DNA from: Monilinia fructicola
Taxonomy: Eukaryota; Ascomycota; Leotiomycetes; Helotiales; Sclerotiniaceae
Direction of reading: 5' to 3'
Length of the DNA stretch: 64,000 nt
Assembly: GCA_008692225.1 (NCBI GenBank)
Contig: VICG01000005.1
Coordinates: 496,001 to 560,000 of the forward strand
How positions within the stretch are numbered: the first letter of the stretch is position 1; every line of letters begins with the position of its first letter. Position numbers and translations under genes: made by a program. The notes beneath the pieces were generated by a model, which was not told the DNA's origin, ran no database searches, and saw nothing but the letters and a program-made list of their open reading frames with translations. Shown piece by piece: positions 1 through 13,440 of the stretch.

Positions 1-61
1 CCTTCACCTTCCTCTCCTCCTTTGCATCCTCTTCCACTTCTTCCCTCTTCTCCTTACCCAT
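1..61 (-). CDS. Possible N-terminus of a gene leaving the window on the left (partial)
   Basis: On the minus strand an ATG at 61..59 opens a frame that stays open to the window edge, about 20 codons. The peptide is almost entirely Lys, Glu, Arg and Asp (starts MGKEKREEVEEDA), as in highly charged coiled-coil or disordered N-termini. It would diverge from the FHA gene starting at 641, with CA/CT-rich promoter-like DNA between. The fragment is too short to assign a family, and a purine-rich chance ORF is a real alternative. Confidence 0.3.
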   Translation of the reverse strand, partial: MGKEKREEVEEDAKEERKVK

Positions 62-640
62 CGGGGAATTCTTCTATTCACATACACATCATACATCATC
101 TATCCATTTCCCAATAAACCTTTGAACTTATGAACTACGGAGATCAAGATAGTTGAACTTGAATTCAATACCTACCTAGGTAATTACACAAACACCAGAC
201 ATACCCGACACATACACACACGCATCCACATCCACATCCGTGATCCTCATAATTTGGTTAATCATTTGGACCTGATCTATTAAACAATCCATATAGGTAG
301 ATGAAGCTAATGGTAACCTGACCTTACTAATAAGGTACCCTTGGAACAATCAATCAATCTATCAATCAATTCATCCATCCGTCCATCCATCCATCAATCT
401 ATCCATCAAACCATCGACCTGTCTCACATCTCACATCTCACCCTTCCGAAGGATCCCACCGCCAGCGAAACACTCATCTGCCTTTAGCCTTATCCTCATC
501 CTCACCTTTCACTCCTCGTCACTCTCATCACCCCCGAATAACTTCTTCGTACACTCCATTCAAATTCACATTTACTTCAAAATAATTCCTTCAAGGCAGA
601 GAGGTTTCAATATATACCTTCGTACAGACATCCATCTTGG
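62..640. other. Intergenic, promoter-like region with simple repeats
   Basis: No gene is seen. The stretch holds an ATCC/ATCA tetranucleotide tract around 345-420 and CT-rich runs before the FHA gene start, typical of a fungal promoter. If the left-edge gene is real, this is a shared bidirectional promoter. Confidence 0.5.
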
Positions 641-3425
641 ATGTCTTTGCCATCTCAAAATTCGCAAAACTCCAAGATGTATCATCATCAAGGTATGCAA
701 GTATTGATTTCATCTTCGTTATCCACTTTTGATCTTTCATGTATATCGGAAGGCTATACAAGCAGCTAAGAAGAGTCTTATCATTGCCCCATTCCCCACG
801 ATATCTGCAGAGTGGCATACTTTCGGAATAACTCCCCTCACATTATTTTGTGCATATGCATTTGTTACTACTTACTTCCTCGGTCGTCAAAACTAAAACT
901 TGGCCTAGTAAACGTTCATCTGCGTCACATTCCCGTCACCGAAAACGATATGGTTAACGGACCGGCCGCGAGGACCCTTAATCTTACACCAACACAACGG
1001 GTTGCAAAGATAGGAAGAGCTTCAAAGAGTCCTAATAAAGGTCTTCAAGGTGCTACCGATAATGCTTGGTTTGATAGCCCTGTCATGTCCCGAAACCACG
1101 CCGAAATCATATATAGTCCATCCGAGAAGGTAGGATTATTTTATACGCGATATCGTTTTACTCATACTAACTTCTCCTAGAGTATACAAATTCGGGACGT
1201 CGGTTCCATGCATGGCACTTTTGTGAACGGTGAAAAGTTGGGTGACAATATCAAGCCTTTGAACTTGAACGACGAAATCGCCTTTGGTGTTGGTGTCAGA
1301 CGGGGTATGGATGTGTTCCCAGCATGTCATTTCGCCGTTGCCTATGAATTGATCCCATGGAAGTAAGTACAGCATCGACTCTATTCCTAAGCACATACTG
1401 ATATGTGGCTATAGAAAACCAAACAGTTATACTGTGCCCGATTCCTCGGATGAAGAAGATGAAGATTACAATTGTAGTGAGGAGGGCAGATCCGCAAGAA
1501 GTTCTAGTAGGGATGGTGCATCTACCGATAAGATGGAGATGTGCCGCTCTAGCCCAAAAGTTTCTGAATCGATTGAAGCTATCGACTTGACTTTATACGA
1601 TACCCCTAGCCCTAGAATTGTGACCGTTGGATCTTCTTCGATTTCAACGGCCAACAAAACTGAAGAAGAACACATTCCCAAGTCGCCTGCTCTGGCTTAT
1701 GGTCTCCCTCCAGAGGTCTCCATGAATCGTCACTCCTTGATGGCAGATGATGGCTCCACTACCTCGGACTCGCGCAAGAGAGAAAAGAAGGACGATCGCC
1801 TCTCAAACTTCATTGACGACTGCAAGAACCATAATGAAGGTGAAGGCATGCCTTCAACGTATGATTCAGATATGTCTGATTCAAGCGATCCGTGTGGCGA
1901 AGATGTACACTCAGATGGATCCGTTTTGAGTTCTGTACATGTTGAGGATTTTGACTCAGATGTATCTCTTTCGAATTCTGTATATGCTGCGGATTTTGAT
2001 GATAATGATGAAGAGTCTGGATATCCAGAAGCTGCACCAGGCGCTGCGAAGGTGTTAGAGGGAAGCATTGTGGTAACTATGAGTCGTGCCATAGTCTCTG
2101 AGATGCGTTCTTCGCCTTTCCATTCACCATCCGTATCGCGTGAATCGTCTCCGGTTCCTGCGGTCACCACTTCTCGACCTCCATTCAATAATGCGGATAT
2201 ACCCGAATCGCATGTTAGGACACAAATTGATACTTCTGAGGAAGTTCTAGATGTTGGTGGCGATGATAGTGACGAAGATGAGGAAGATGATGCAAGCGTG
2301 GGACTTTCCGAAGCTGCTAATGAGGGTCTCCAAACATTGATTAAAGATGGCTTGCTTGAGAACAAGCCGGTCAACCTTTCCCTCCCTTCAAGTCGTCCTC
2401 TTAATAACTCGGATACATGGTACACCAATAAGTTTCCTTCATCAATGGAACATGAATTGTTTCCTCATCGTTCCATTCAATATCGGCCTTTCGATCGGGC
2501 AGCTAGTCCTTCAGCAGTGGCAATGGTGAAGGCTCCTGAATCATCCAATTCGGCGGAAAATCGTAATGGCCAATCTTTTGATATCAGTCCCTCATGGAAA
2601 TCACGTTTCAAGTCATTGGGTGATAGGACGGGAAAGCATGCTTTCTTTGAAGCCAGAGAAGGGAACAAGATGAAATTCCAAGCTCATGTCGATGAGTACG
2701 AAAGCATTTCAAACGACCGCCGATCGCCATCACCTCGACCATCGTTCACAAGACCAACTCGAGTTGTCAGATTATCACAGCCCTCGAACCATTTTGTACA
2801 ACCCATGCAAGCTATGGGATACGATGGCAATTGTTTCAATCATGGTTCCGCGGTAGCCGCTCATCTATCTACGGAAGCTGAAATCAACAATCAGACTGCC
2901 TTATCTCCACCGTACTTGATCGAATCCTCAGAAGAGAGACCTTGCATTCATCCATACTACTTTAGTTCAGATGCCTCGTCAAAAGCTCCAGAGAGTCCAG
3001 TCCTTGAGAGATACCCCGTTCGATCTGGTCTTCGTATTAATGATATTATTGATGAATCTTCAACAGTCAAGACATCCAAGAGAAAAGCGGATGAAATTTC
3101 AGAAGATGATCATCTGAGAGAAGCCTTAAAAAACTTTCTTGCAGATGATGTTCGCGAGAATGAAGTTCGAAACTGGGCTTCTTCTGTTGAAAATTTCAAC
3201 AAAATTACAACCGAGCCAGAAGCTGTATCTGGGGTTCCACATCAATTATCTACAACTAAAGTCGTTCCTTCTGTGTTGGCCACCTCGAATGGTGAAGCTC
3301 GACCTACCAAGAGACTCAAGATGAAGAAATTTGCCGAGGCTGTAGGATACTTTGCTCTAGGTGGAGCCGCGGTTGGTGCCGGTTTGTTCTCAGCTCTTGT
3401 AGCCACAGCTCCAGATTTTCTTTAA
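641..3425 (+). CDS. Tail-anchored FHA-domain protein
   Basis: Predicted exons are 641-692, 909-1129, 1181-1362 and 1415-3425. All junctions have GT..AG ends and compatible phases, giving about 821 aa. The start is the ATG at 641, which reads in phase across the first intron; the next exon alone has no ATG before the domain. Residues about 40-145 form a forkhead-associated (FHA) phosphothreonine-binding fold: GR near residue 53-54, then SRNH, then GSMHGTFVNG after an intron. The long middle is disordered, rich in Ser, Asp and Glu. The last 30 or so residues are a Gly/Ala/Leu-rich hydrophobic segment, suggesting a C-terminal membrane anchor. FHA plus tail anchor recalls SLMAP/Far9-Far10/PRO45 proteins of the STRIPAK complex, but I see no long coiled coil, so that link is only a possibility. 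The FHA call is firm; substrate and compartment are unknown. Confidence 0.85.
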
Positions 3426-4179
3426 GTACCTATGACTAGGAATACTTCTCGATAAAGCTTGAGCGGCATTGACCTGAAGCTATTCGCACACTTGATACAG
3501 ACTTAATGGCGGTTCATGATAGGGCTGGGATGGATAATGGGAACAGGAAACAGGAGAAACGGCGAATTGAATATAACAATATATAGGCAGAGAGTGGATC
3601 ACTTGGTGAATTGCTCATTCTGCCTTTATTATCGTTCCTACATATCTACGAAGGAGACGTGGCGCTTTTGAGGATTGATCGGCTGGAGTTTTCAGGGATT
3701 ATTCGCAGGCTATCGACTATCTATGAGGAATTTGGCATGGGATGGGTTGGGTAAGGTTGCGATGGGTGAACGGATTCAATGAATGGTTTTGGGCGTAGGA
3801 AGGGGAGTGGAGTTTCTCATATCAAGACATACACATTGACTTAGGCATCTCTTTTTATTTGTGCGCTTTCATGCTTGATAGTCTCAATCGTTATGGTTTC
3901 GTTTGTTCCTTGTTTCTTCTTTTCGCTGCGCTGGTACATCAGGGCTAGGGGTGAATAGTTAAGGGGTTGGGAAAATGGGGTAGCTGGTAGCTTCGTAGCC
4001 AGCATGAATATGAGAAACAGATATGAGAAACAGATGTGAATGAGAAGAAAGAATATTCATACAATTAAATTCATGATAAGATGCATGGTACGCCGTGATA
4101 CTTTGCCCTTGACTTGACAAGATTTCCATCCCGATCGGTAGCAGAGATATAGAAATCCCTTTCAGTAAAGTCCACGAGA

Positions 4180-4229
4180 TGGTAGGTAGGTAGGCCGGTA
4201 GGTAGGTAGGTAGGTAGATAGATAGATAT
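4180..4229. repeat. (GGTA)n/(GATA)n microsatellite
   Basis: Runs of GGTAGGTAGGTA interrupted by GGCC and ending in GATAGATAGATA are directly visible. Confidence 0.9.
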
Positions 4230-4537
4230 CAGCGCATCCAATAATCAGGTGACCCACCATGGAATAAATCAAAGTCCGGTTCCACGACGCATTATGCTAT
4301 TTTTCTCCGCACAGAATGAGATGGGTGGATGGTGGATGGTGGATGGATGATGGATGATAAATGATGAATGATGGATGATGGATACATTTAGACTTATTAG
4401 CATAACCGATTAGTTCGTCCACATTACGCGTAGGATCCAAGCTAAGTGGCACGCAGCGCACGCAGCGAAGACGCGCAAGGGGGTTTGGGTGTACACGTGA
4501 TTCCTTCCCCCTCCTCAATCGCAAACATGGCATTGCA

Positions 4538-4589
4538 TACCTACCTACCTACCTACCTACCTACCTACCTACCTACCTACCTACCTACC
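4538..4589. repeat. (CTAC)n microsatellite
   Basis: A near-perfect run of CTAC units, about 12 copies. It is the reverse complement of the GTAG-type motif at 4.2 kb, so the pair could in principle base-pair. Confidence 0.95.
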
Positions 4590-7500
4590 CACAGTCCCGT
4601 TTCTTCTCTCCTCTCTATCTTCCCTCCCGATCACATCCCTCGCCCCCATAACCCGCACCAATCATCCTGCCACCGATGACCCATCACTCCGTTGCTTGAA
4701 TCCTTGGCTGGGAGCATGAAGATGCATCATGTAGATAAACGCTAGCCGAGGGAGAATCGAACCGACATACCAGCCAGCAAGCAGGCAAGAGAGCAGTTCC
4801 ATCGCCCGAAGCTCGATAAACTCGCATATCAGCGACGGTATCTCAGGAACCGAGCCGATGCAATGTATATCTATCAACGATCAATAGAACTACATAGTGT
4901 TTTGATAGATATCGTTTTTTTTTTCCCTTTTTCTTCTTCTTCTGCCCATTCTCATGAGGTAGGTGGCTACGAGCACGGTATTGCAATCGCATCGCCATCG
5001 CGATCCTCATCATCATCTACCGTTGTGTACATGCGAAGTGAAGATTAGGGTTATGATCAATTAGCTCGATGATGGGTTTTACGGCTTCGATGGGCTGCAA
5101 ATACTATATCTTGAGAGATCCGATTGAGTAGACAAAAAGTCAGGCAGTGCCGACGTCTTGCTATAGCTACTCGGGACTTCTTGCCCGCGCCAACCCTTTT
5201 CGGGGTGGACGAGAAACGAGAAAGGAGAAGGGAGAAGGGAGAAAGGAGAAAAAGTACAAAAATACATTTGATTCATGGCCCATGATCAAGGAATCCCTAT
5301 GCGAGAGCTACAAACTAGGCAGCGCAGATTGTGATGGGCTGAACCAAAGAACCAAAGAACTCAGGAGCTGAAGCGAAAAGCTTTGGATTGGTCGTCGCGC
5401 GCGTACCAATCCTGCTGATTGAGACTCGAGGAGAAATTTCTTGAATCATCTATCCTGAATTAGCGACCAGATTCGGTGAAGGGGGCAAAGATCACATAGT
5501 CATCCTGATACTGTACCGCCAATTCTCCACTACAGTCGGACTCCACCACGCCAAGTTAGCGAAGCCCAGGGACATGACGCAGATCGTTGATTGGCGAGCT
5601 GGCTAATGGTTGCGAAGTGAAGGGTACGGCATATATCCAATGCGATGCACGAATCAGGACGCACGAGAAAGGGCAAAGGAATGGGAGTGGGCAGCACAAG
5701 AATACCCGCAGGTAGCGAGGTGAAAGTCGACGGGATGCAGCGATGCATTGTATGTATCATGGCTAGTATGCACGACGACCACGGTCAATGACTCCGATAT
5801 CCCACATCTCCCCACCCAAGCACATGGGTACCATCGACCAATCAGCTCCACAATCCACGCTCGACCTCCAACCTCTCCGACTCGATCGCCAGCGCCCGCA
5901 GACCCCCATCCCCCATCCCCCACGCTCCCCCACATCTCGTTTGCCCAGCCGTCCCACACACCGCAGATCACCCGCCCCTCGAGCCGCCCACCTATTCCCC
6001 ATCCTTTCTCTCCCCAACCATCACAAGCCCTCCCAACCCCAGCCCACACACCCCACAAACGACCCTCAGCTCCCCCTCCCCGGGGAGCGAGCCAACCTCG
6101 ACTCGAAAATCCCACCCCACTCCCCCGCATCCAATTGCAAAGATGAATGACGATGCGATCCGCCACGGCCAAGCAACCCAGCAGCGACGACACCGCCCGC
6201 AGGAACAACACGAGACGACATCGAGAGCCGCCTGCGCGCCAGCCGAGCCTCGGGCTGTGTCGACGATGCGTGCTTGCGCTGCTTCGCGGGGAGGAGGACA
6301 GAAGCGTGGTGTGCTGTGCTGTGCTGTGCTGTGCATGGTGATGCGCATGTGATATGTATGCACGACGGATAGCGACATGCGCAGGGTGCGACCGCGTAGG
6401 AAGATGCAGGTAAGAAAGGCGTGATGCGGGGTATTTGTGTGGCTTTTTTAGGAGGGGGGGTTATTTGTGTATGGGGGGGGGTGTAGGGATGGAGGTGTGG
6501 CAAGTTAAAGGTGATGGGGGTGTGGGCTTTGGTTGATGCCGAGTGGGGAGATTGATGATGCGAGAGAAATGGAGAGAGGGGGAGCGAATGCGTTGGACGC
6601 TCATGCTTGGAACTTGGCGGATGCTGTTGAGGTTTCAGGTGTCGCTTACTCTGTTCGGTCAAGTGGCTTGCTGTGGTCGTCGGGGATCATCGTCCCTTTT
6701 GCAGACATTTGCGTAGAGACATGCACATATCCATAAGGGACCTTGCAAGAACGGAGAGACCTTTCTAGGCATTTAGACCCTTGATCAGGCTTGTCGTTAA
6801 CGTCAGAGTTGTAGCCGAGTAAGTTGACATGCAGAATGCTGAACGGCGACTTGCATATACGTGAGGATCCGACTGAAGGGATCGCGGCGATATTATGCTG
6901 ATCAGCTTGGCTTGTGCCCGAGAGATGAAAGACAATTTGACTTATCATATCTAATCTTGAGAATCAGTGATGGTGGTCGGATGAAAAGGAAACAAGAAGG
7001 AAGGATGGGTGGAAGGAACGGGTGCTTGCAGTGAGTACGATCACTCGGTGAGGTCTCCGTTCCGACGGTTAGAGTTGGGGAGTACGCGAACACTGGTTCC
7101 ATGGCCTCGGGAGGGCGTACTTGGGTATGATTAGTCTGGCCGCCGGAATTTTGTGTCGAGTCATCTCCCAAGGGGAATGAGTAGCTAAGAAAAGATTTGA
7201 GTGGCCTAACGGATATGCACATATACGGATTCTGCCCGACGCCGGCGAATGAAAAGATACAATGTTGTTCGGTTTAACTTCAGCCCTGAGCTAGACGAAT
7301 TAAAGATCATATCAGATCAGTATCCATAGCTTTCTAAGAAAAAATTCTAAATGCAGGGACCATTGATGTTGGTGGCAGAAGAGTATGCATCGAGGTCGTG
7401 ACGCATGATTTATCATATTTCTCTCGATGATGCATGGCAAGTCAAATATGCATTAGGTTGATGACAATGTAAGAATATCTGCGGATAAAACGTTTGTGGG

Positions 7501-9493
7501 TAGAGCGATGTAAGGAAAGCAAGCAAGTAGTACAGGATGAAGTAGGGTTGTACGAGAGAATATGCGCATGAAAGTGTATACTCGATCCTCAGAGGTTCAG
7601 TCTTCTCGACCTACTCAAACAGATGGAGTTAGAGAGAAAGATGAAAAAAAGAAAGACGACACAATTAATCATCTCAACTATCTCCCTGTCCTTCGACACC
7701 TCACACACAAACTTCGTGGCCGGCCCTCATTCGGCCAGTTTGAGAACAAGGCTGTCTTTTCCTACTCTTCGAGGATCATCATTATTGTCATCACCACCCT
7801 TGGTGCAACCCCCACTCACGAGACCCCTCTTCTTCATAGACAACCCTGAAAATGCATACTATTGATAAAGATAATGGATCATCATAGATAACAATATCCA
7901 CGTATATTGTATAGATCCTTCCATACATATGTCATTTCGTTATGCACTTGACACTTGATGGAAGTTCAATCGCAACAATCCATCCCTGATGACCGTCACA
8001 CAGCATCTATACTACACTGCTAGTATTGATGCATAACATGCATGCTTGCATATTAACGAGCGAATGGATGAATGACCGACCATACCAGCCGCGAAGGTAG
8101 TAATCCCGACCTGAGGCTACTTGCATATTGTATGCATTGAAGCTCGAGGTTCTCTATGGCCGAGAGAATACTGTTCATGGCACGTAATATAATTAGTTTG
8201 ATTTATAGAATGTGTTCGAACAGTTATCTCAAAGGAAATGCATTATATTCTGGAGAATGGATGTGGCGGGGTAATCAAAAAGCGTAAACATTAATTACCG
8301 AATCTTGGAAAGGGGTACAGAGCGCCACCAATTCATTAGATGGTCAAATCAGATTGATGTGACGGACCAGATGAACACAGAGTGCACGGGACTATATAAC
8401 TGATTGGCCTGTAATATCCGTCAGTTCAGAGCTTGTGTATAGAATTCGTACCATCTGTTAGACTGCTTCGTTCTTAGCCCAATCCGTTCAACGGTATTGC
8501 ATCTTTGAGTAAGTCAGAAAATTATGGCAATAACAGCGGGGCCCATGAAGCACCCACGAGTTCAGATCATTTCGGAAGAGATAATAACATTCGTGTTCTG
8601 CCCTACATCTCTCGGAAGTTTGAGCCTTCAGTACTTTATCTCATTCAGTGACCATAATTGCCCTATGTGCATTACTCTCGTGTGAAGGTTCCACAAAAAA
8701 CCCAAGTCATTCGTCTAACCTTTCCTGCTGTGAAGAATGTAACCTCATATATTGTATCCTAAGATTCCACTCCGTTGGTAGATCATAAAATGACAGAATA
8801 ATGCCATCCCACATCCATCGACAGCAATGGCGTAATGAAAGAAACCCTTACCTTTCTTGCAATAAACGTGGGTATTATATCACCGGCATATCTAGCAGGA
8901 GAGGAACTAGATCAGCAGACTCGTTTGCAATTTTCCTAAATTGCTCTTGCTTTGCAGGTGGCCAATGATGGGATGGGAGGCAGATATGTACGAGAGAGGA
9001 CAAGAGTTGCCTTGTTTGAGAATCTCGAGTAAGAGCGGTGAGACCTAGTTGGGGAAATGGCGCCTAATACATGTGCATGAAGCTGCCCGGGTGAATTCTC
9101 ACGATATCTCATGATGTATTTTGATTTCAAGAAAAAGTAGTTGACGGTGAGAAGACTGCAAGGATTGGTATTGACTGACCTCGGAAGAGCGTGGGGGAAT
9201 CTGTCTATGTAGAGAGCTAAGAGGAGGTGTAAAAGAGTGTGATCTGTATAAGAAGAGTGAGAATCGCCGCAATGAATTGAGGAGTTTGAAATGCACATAA
9301 CAATATAACTACACTTTATAGTCAGAAAAATCGTACTTTACTTCTACAGCAACCCACACATAAACTGAAAGCCCCTTTCCAACATTTTGAGGAGCTTTTT
9401 GTTATCAACACCATCAAATAAATATAAATCTTCACACACCATAGTACCTTTGTCATAGCAGAGCAGCAATCAAATTTCCAATATCACCTCATA

Positions 9494-9847
9494 ATGTCCC
9501 AAATCTACTCCTATCAAGATGGCTTTGGCTGCTGTACACAAGGTGTAATCTGGGAAACATGCCCATATTGCGGTGGCTCTCAACGAATGTAAGCAATTTT
9601 CAACGTACTCTATTCCCCCTTGAAGTTTTGTGCACTTTGTAAGCTCAGGTATACCGAATCTAATACAAGATCTCATAGTAACTGTACCCCTTGCAATAAT
9701 TCCAGGGTTTTTGGTACCCCCTGTGGGACTCACTCTGCTTCTGCGAATTACTATTCCAGCATGAATACTGTACCGAATCATGGAAGCCGAGAGGTAAAAC
9801 GCTCCTCTGGGAAGAATGGCCGCTCAGGCGGGAGGAGTGTCAAATAA
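9494..9847 (+). CDS. Small spliced Cys-containing protein, unknown
   Basis: Two exons, 9494-9588 and 9649-9847, separated by a 60-nt intron with donor GTAAGC and acceptor CTCAG, join in phase to give a 97-aa protein. The first exon encodes 31 residues including CC at 13-14 and a CPYC pair; the second contains a CTPC pair and another Cys, then a Ser/Gly/Lys/Arg-rich basic tail. The CxxC pairs suggest a zinc-binding knuckle or a redox motif, but no family is recognised. There is no signal peptide. Without splicing the first exon stops at once, so the exact phase match supports the model. It lies alone in gene-poor DNA, and a chance ORF pair cannot be excluded. Confidence 0.45.
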
Positions 9848-12800
9848 CCGAACTTTTTCATGTACGTCGGGGCGGAAGTAGGAGGTGAATTAGTTCTTGT
9901 CAGCTTTGGCGTTCATATTTCATGATGAAATTGGTATCAAAATGATCATGCGTCCACGAATTAGGTAAAATTGGCCACTTTTTAGAAAATGGGCAGTTGA
10001 CACTGGCTCCGAAGTTTTTCGAGGACGGAAAAGAGCCTTGTACTGTGAATCAGGGATTCCGAATTTCAGGTTTCAGACTGTGGAGATCAGAGTTAGGTTA
10101 TACATGCCTGTTATAGGACCATTTATAAAGGTAGATGCGGAGAGACAGGCTCATATCCCGAACCAAATTCGAGACTGAGTAACATCTAGGGCGATCGTTG
10201 GGTTGAATTGGAGGAGATGGCGGGATTTCCACGGCTTCGGAACGATGAATATCCATAGTCATTCCGTCGGGATGCAACGAATCGATCGGGTGTACAACGA
10301 CGTTTTCGTGACTCGGGAAAACGGAATACGGCATGATGGAAGGTGATGACTTGGTAGCCTTCCCAATTGCGAAGGCCCGACTTTGAAAATCAAATAAAAA
10401 AGACGACTTGACAGGTCATGCCTTCGAGGGGGGGGTGAAATCCCTTAGTCGGTGTTAAAGGGTTTTCCGATTTTTTTTTCTTGATGTTGGCTGTCAATCA
10501 TTGGTGAAACTTTACGCTGGAGCCCCAACACGATGACTTGGGTGTCCATATTGAACTCAAGATGTCAGCCTATTCAATCCTTCAAATGCTCCACAGGGGC
10601 TTCCTTGTATCTTTGTATTTTCTTCTCGCAGCATCTATTTGTATTCGAGTTTCTATTTTGGAAGAATGGTAACAAGATGCACAGAAAAAGCTGAGTGGCG
10701 TACAACTACGGAGAATTGTCACGGGGACACTACTTCGTGGGTGTCGATGGTGGAGATGCGTACAACATGTTCTCCAGCATGGAAGGCGTCCTTGGGAGTT
10801 TTCGATGATAGCGGATAGGTTGAATTGATATTTTCATTATCCTCCATATGATTTAATGAGTGAACATGATTTGGCATTTGAGATTGAATTTCAGTCGAAT
10901 CTTTGCTTTCCACATAACCTTACACGGATATTCGTTCTTTGAAAACTAATTGTCGTTCGTGATTAATATCAAATGTGCCACAGGGGGCACGGCATACCTG
11001 ATCGTAGCGCAATTGCAGATACTCGTACATCTGAATAATATTGATACTGCGACGAATTGATAGCTTACTTTGCTGCCAAATTCCCTTCGCAATAATAGAA
11101 TCCAATTTTTTTGAATTGGATACCTGGTGGTTATTTATTGACACGCTGCCATTTGGCTCGTCCATGCTGCCTCCACTCTTAGTGAAAACGATTTCATCTA
11201 TTATCAGACACTTGCTAATAAATTCTCGACGTTCACGGATCTCGATATAATAGCAGTGCCCGTTGTTACAGCACATTCGAACGCACCAATAAAAGCAGCC
11301 TCTTTCTTTGTTGGTGCCAGCATTTCCAAACTTTCCTTACGGCGGATCACTATCAATAGAACGGACTTCTTCCATCCCTATGATATTTATTCGTTCCCAA
11401 CAAAAACAGTACTTCAAGAGAGAGAGATTCAGGTGATTGGCCGACTATAGAGGGTTTTGCCTCCGAAAATGGTCAATCTCTCGATTAGGATGTGAGGACA
11501 TTTCAGCAGTGCAATGGTTAGCTAACCAATCCTACCTTGCATGCAACCTGTCAATAGAACATTCCCGCCGTTATGGAACGAGACATCTGACTAATATTGA
11601 TCCCAAGAATGGTACTGGTGAAGATGGATAATGTGAATCAGTTTGATCGATCAACTATCCCGAGGCGGTATAGGGTTAATTATTGTGCTGCCCAATTTCC
11701 CAACTTTCTTGTATGCACTCAAAGACAAAGTTGGAATATCTAAGTAATAACAGCATCTTAACTTATTACCGTTTCTTTGCATACCCCGTTTTGCTATGTA
11801 TGGTCGTGATAAGGTCACCAATTCATCTCATCGACATGAAAAGCCGATAAACATTGGAAGCTTATCATAGCAGCCGTGCTATGTGATGAGAATAAGTGAG
11901 ACGACCAGGTATATTATAAGCTTCATTTCGTGACTAGGCATTCTTCGTGATTTGGGTCCTTCCGCAAAGATATAAAATATGCAATAACGGTCAAAGCAAA
12001 TTGAAAAGGTACGGGCCGCTGAAACGACAGTGTGGTAGCACAATCACGCGTTTTCCACTCATACTGTTGCACCACATTCAAGAAAATTATGAGTGCAGGG
12101 TCTGGTGGGATTAACGAAGGCTTTTTTAACTGGATTGGTTATCTCAAAAAATATGATTTGATTGAAGAGAAGGAATCTGCATGTGCATGTGCATGTGCAT
12201 ATCAGCGTACGTGATATGGATGAAGGCCCAGCCCTAATCATTGACGCTCACGACAGGGGGGTAGTATTTGACTTCAAATGGCGAGACTGATCTGTTGGCA
12301 ATGAAAGTTCATTTCGCTCCGGGTAATGACTTGATATCGTGCAAGTACTAGCCCTGGAGGTATGTGTGCCCTTCCGTTTGGGGGTCTTTGGTTCAAAGTC
12401 TCCTAGTATCATAATGCCATCAACTCATTCGGCAGTCATCTTTTCCCAACGCTTGAGATGATTTCTTGTACATTGATATTCTGAAGTTGCGATACTCTTT
12501 GGCTTTTATCATCGGTACCGAGGCGTGAACACAAGATTAAAAGAACCAACATGTTGGCGATTCGGTATTCTAATACTTGCAAGGTTGTGGTCGTGATCTT
12601 GATTGAGATGAATTCTTTTTGAGAACTGCAATCATGTTCATCATACACCAAACTACTTCGCAACTGCAGTACTGGGCGATGATCGAGTGAAATGTCACTG
12701 TTCCTCATCTTTTCCGAAATTGACGATGTTTTTGATGATTCGACGATGATGTTATCTTCATCATCTTCATTGGCCATCCAGTGACAATTCAAACTATGAT

Positions 12801-13407
12801 AGACAGACAGGCAGGCAGGCAGAAAGATAGATGGATACTACTCCGTAGGTAGAGATAGATAGAAAGGTTCGTGATAACATTGAAGTCGGACGATATGATG
12901 TTGTCAAAATTTAATTAATACTGCACAAGGTGCTCAGGTGTATTCTGATTGTGGGGAAAGGATTGCCGCTACTTAGCGCTTCCAAGTTGGGTTCTTTCCC
13001 AAATTATCATCACAATGAGTCAGTCAGTCAGTCAGTCCCATCGCCCTCCCAACTTTCAAGATTGGTTGTTCCTGTCAACCAACACAAAATGCCCATCAAG
13101 CGGGTGCAGAGATGAATAGAAGACAAGAAGAGGACCCTTTACAAATTCCCTCTTGGAATTTTCACTCATAAAAATATACAAAAGTATACAAAATGCGAAG
13201 GTGATCGAGATCCATTTATTATGACTTGGAACAAAGGCACAGACAGTACAGACAGTACGATTCAAGAGAAACAGGTGGGTGTGTGGGTGTGAGTGAACGT
13301 GGTTTCTATTTCATGACTGACTTGAAACCAGAAAGATGGGATGAAAGATCAAACTACTGTTTCAGGTTATTGAAGCAAGCCGTTGAAGTCATTAAAGTCA
13401 TCATATC

Positions 13408-13440
13408 ATACAGTACTTGCATACAGCACAAGTACTGTAT
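13408..13440. repeat. Perfect 12-bp inverted repeat (hairpin)
   Basis: Left arm ATACAGTACTTG (13408-13419), 9-nt loop, right arm CAAGTACTGTAT (13429-13440). The arms are perfectly complementary. Confidence 0.9.

Larger units (their letters stand above)
3426..9493. other. Long intergenic stretch without a convincing gene
   Basis: About 6 kb in which I find no supportable coding gene. ORFs around 5.5-6.7 kb lie in a GC-rich, low-complexity island where several frames on both strands are open at once, so they look compositional rather than coding. The region contains GGTA and CTAC tetranucleotide tracts (4.18-4.23 and 4.54-4.59 kb) and a short CTGTG repeat near 6.31 kb. Confidence 0.5.

Noticed and set aside
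4735..4775. tRNA B-box-like sequence on the minus strand (GGTTCGATTC)
   Set aside because: The flanks do not form a T-arm stem or an acceptor stem, and no A-box is found at the right distance.
5654..6662. Several overlapping ORFs of 120-198 codons on both strands
   Set aside because: They lie in a GC-rich, Pro/Ser/Gly low-complexity island open in many frames at once; typical compositional artefacts.
10098..10334. 78-codon minus-strand ORF from an ATG at 10334
   Set aside because: Reads plausibly hydrophilic but has no recognisable motif, partner exon or supporting context; kept out for lack of evidence.
10719..11276. Two minus-strand ORFs (118 and 64 codons) that might be exons of one gene
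   Set aside because: The only good donor (GTATGC after the CAG at about 11000) does not join the second ORF in phase with any available acceptor.
12436..12777. 114-codon minus-strand ORF with acidic N-terminus
   Set aside because: The acidic start comes from a GATGAT-type simple repeat; no homology-like motif and no second exon could be joined.
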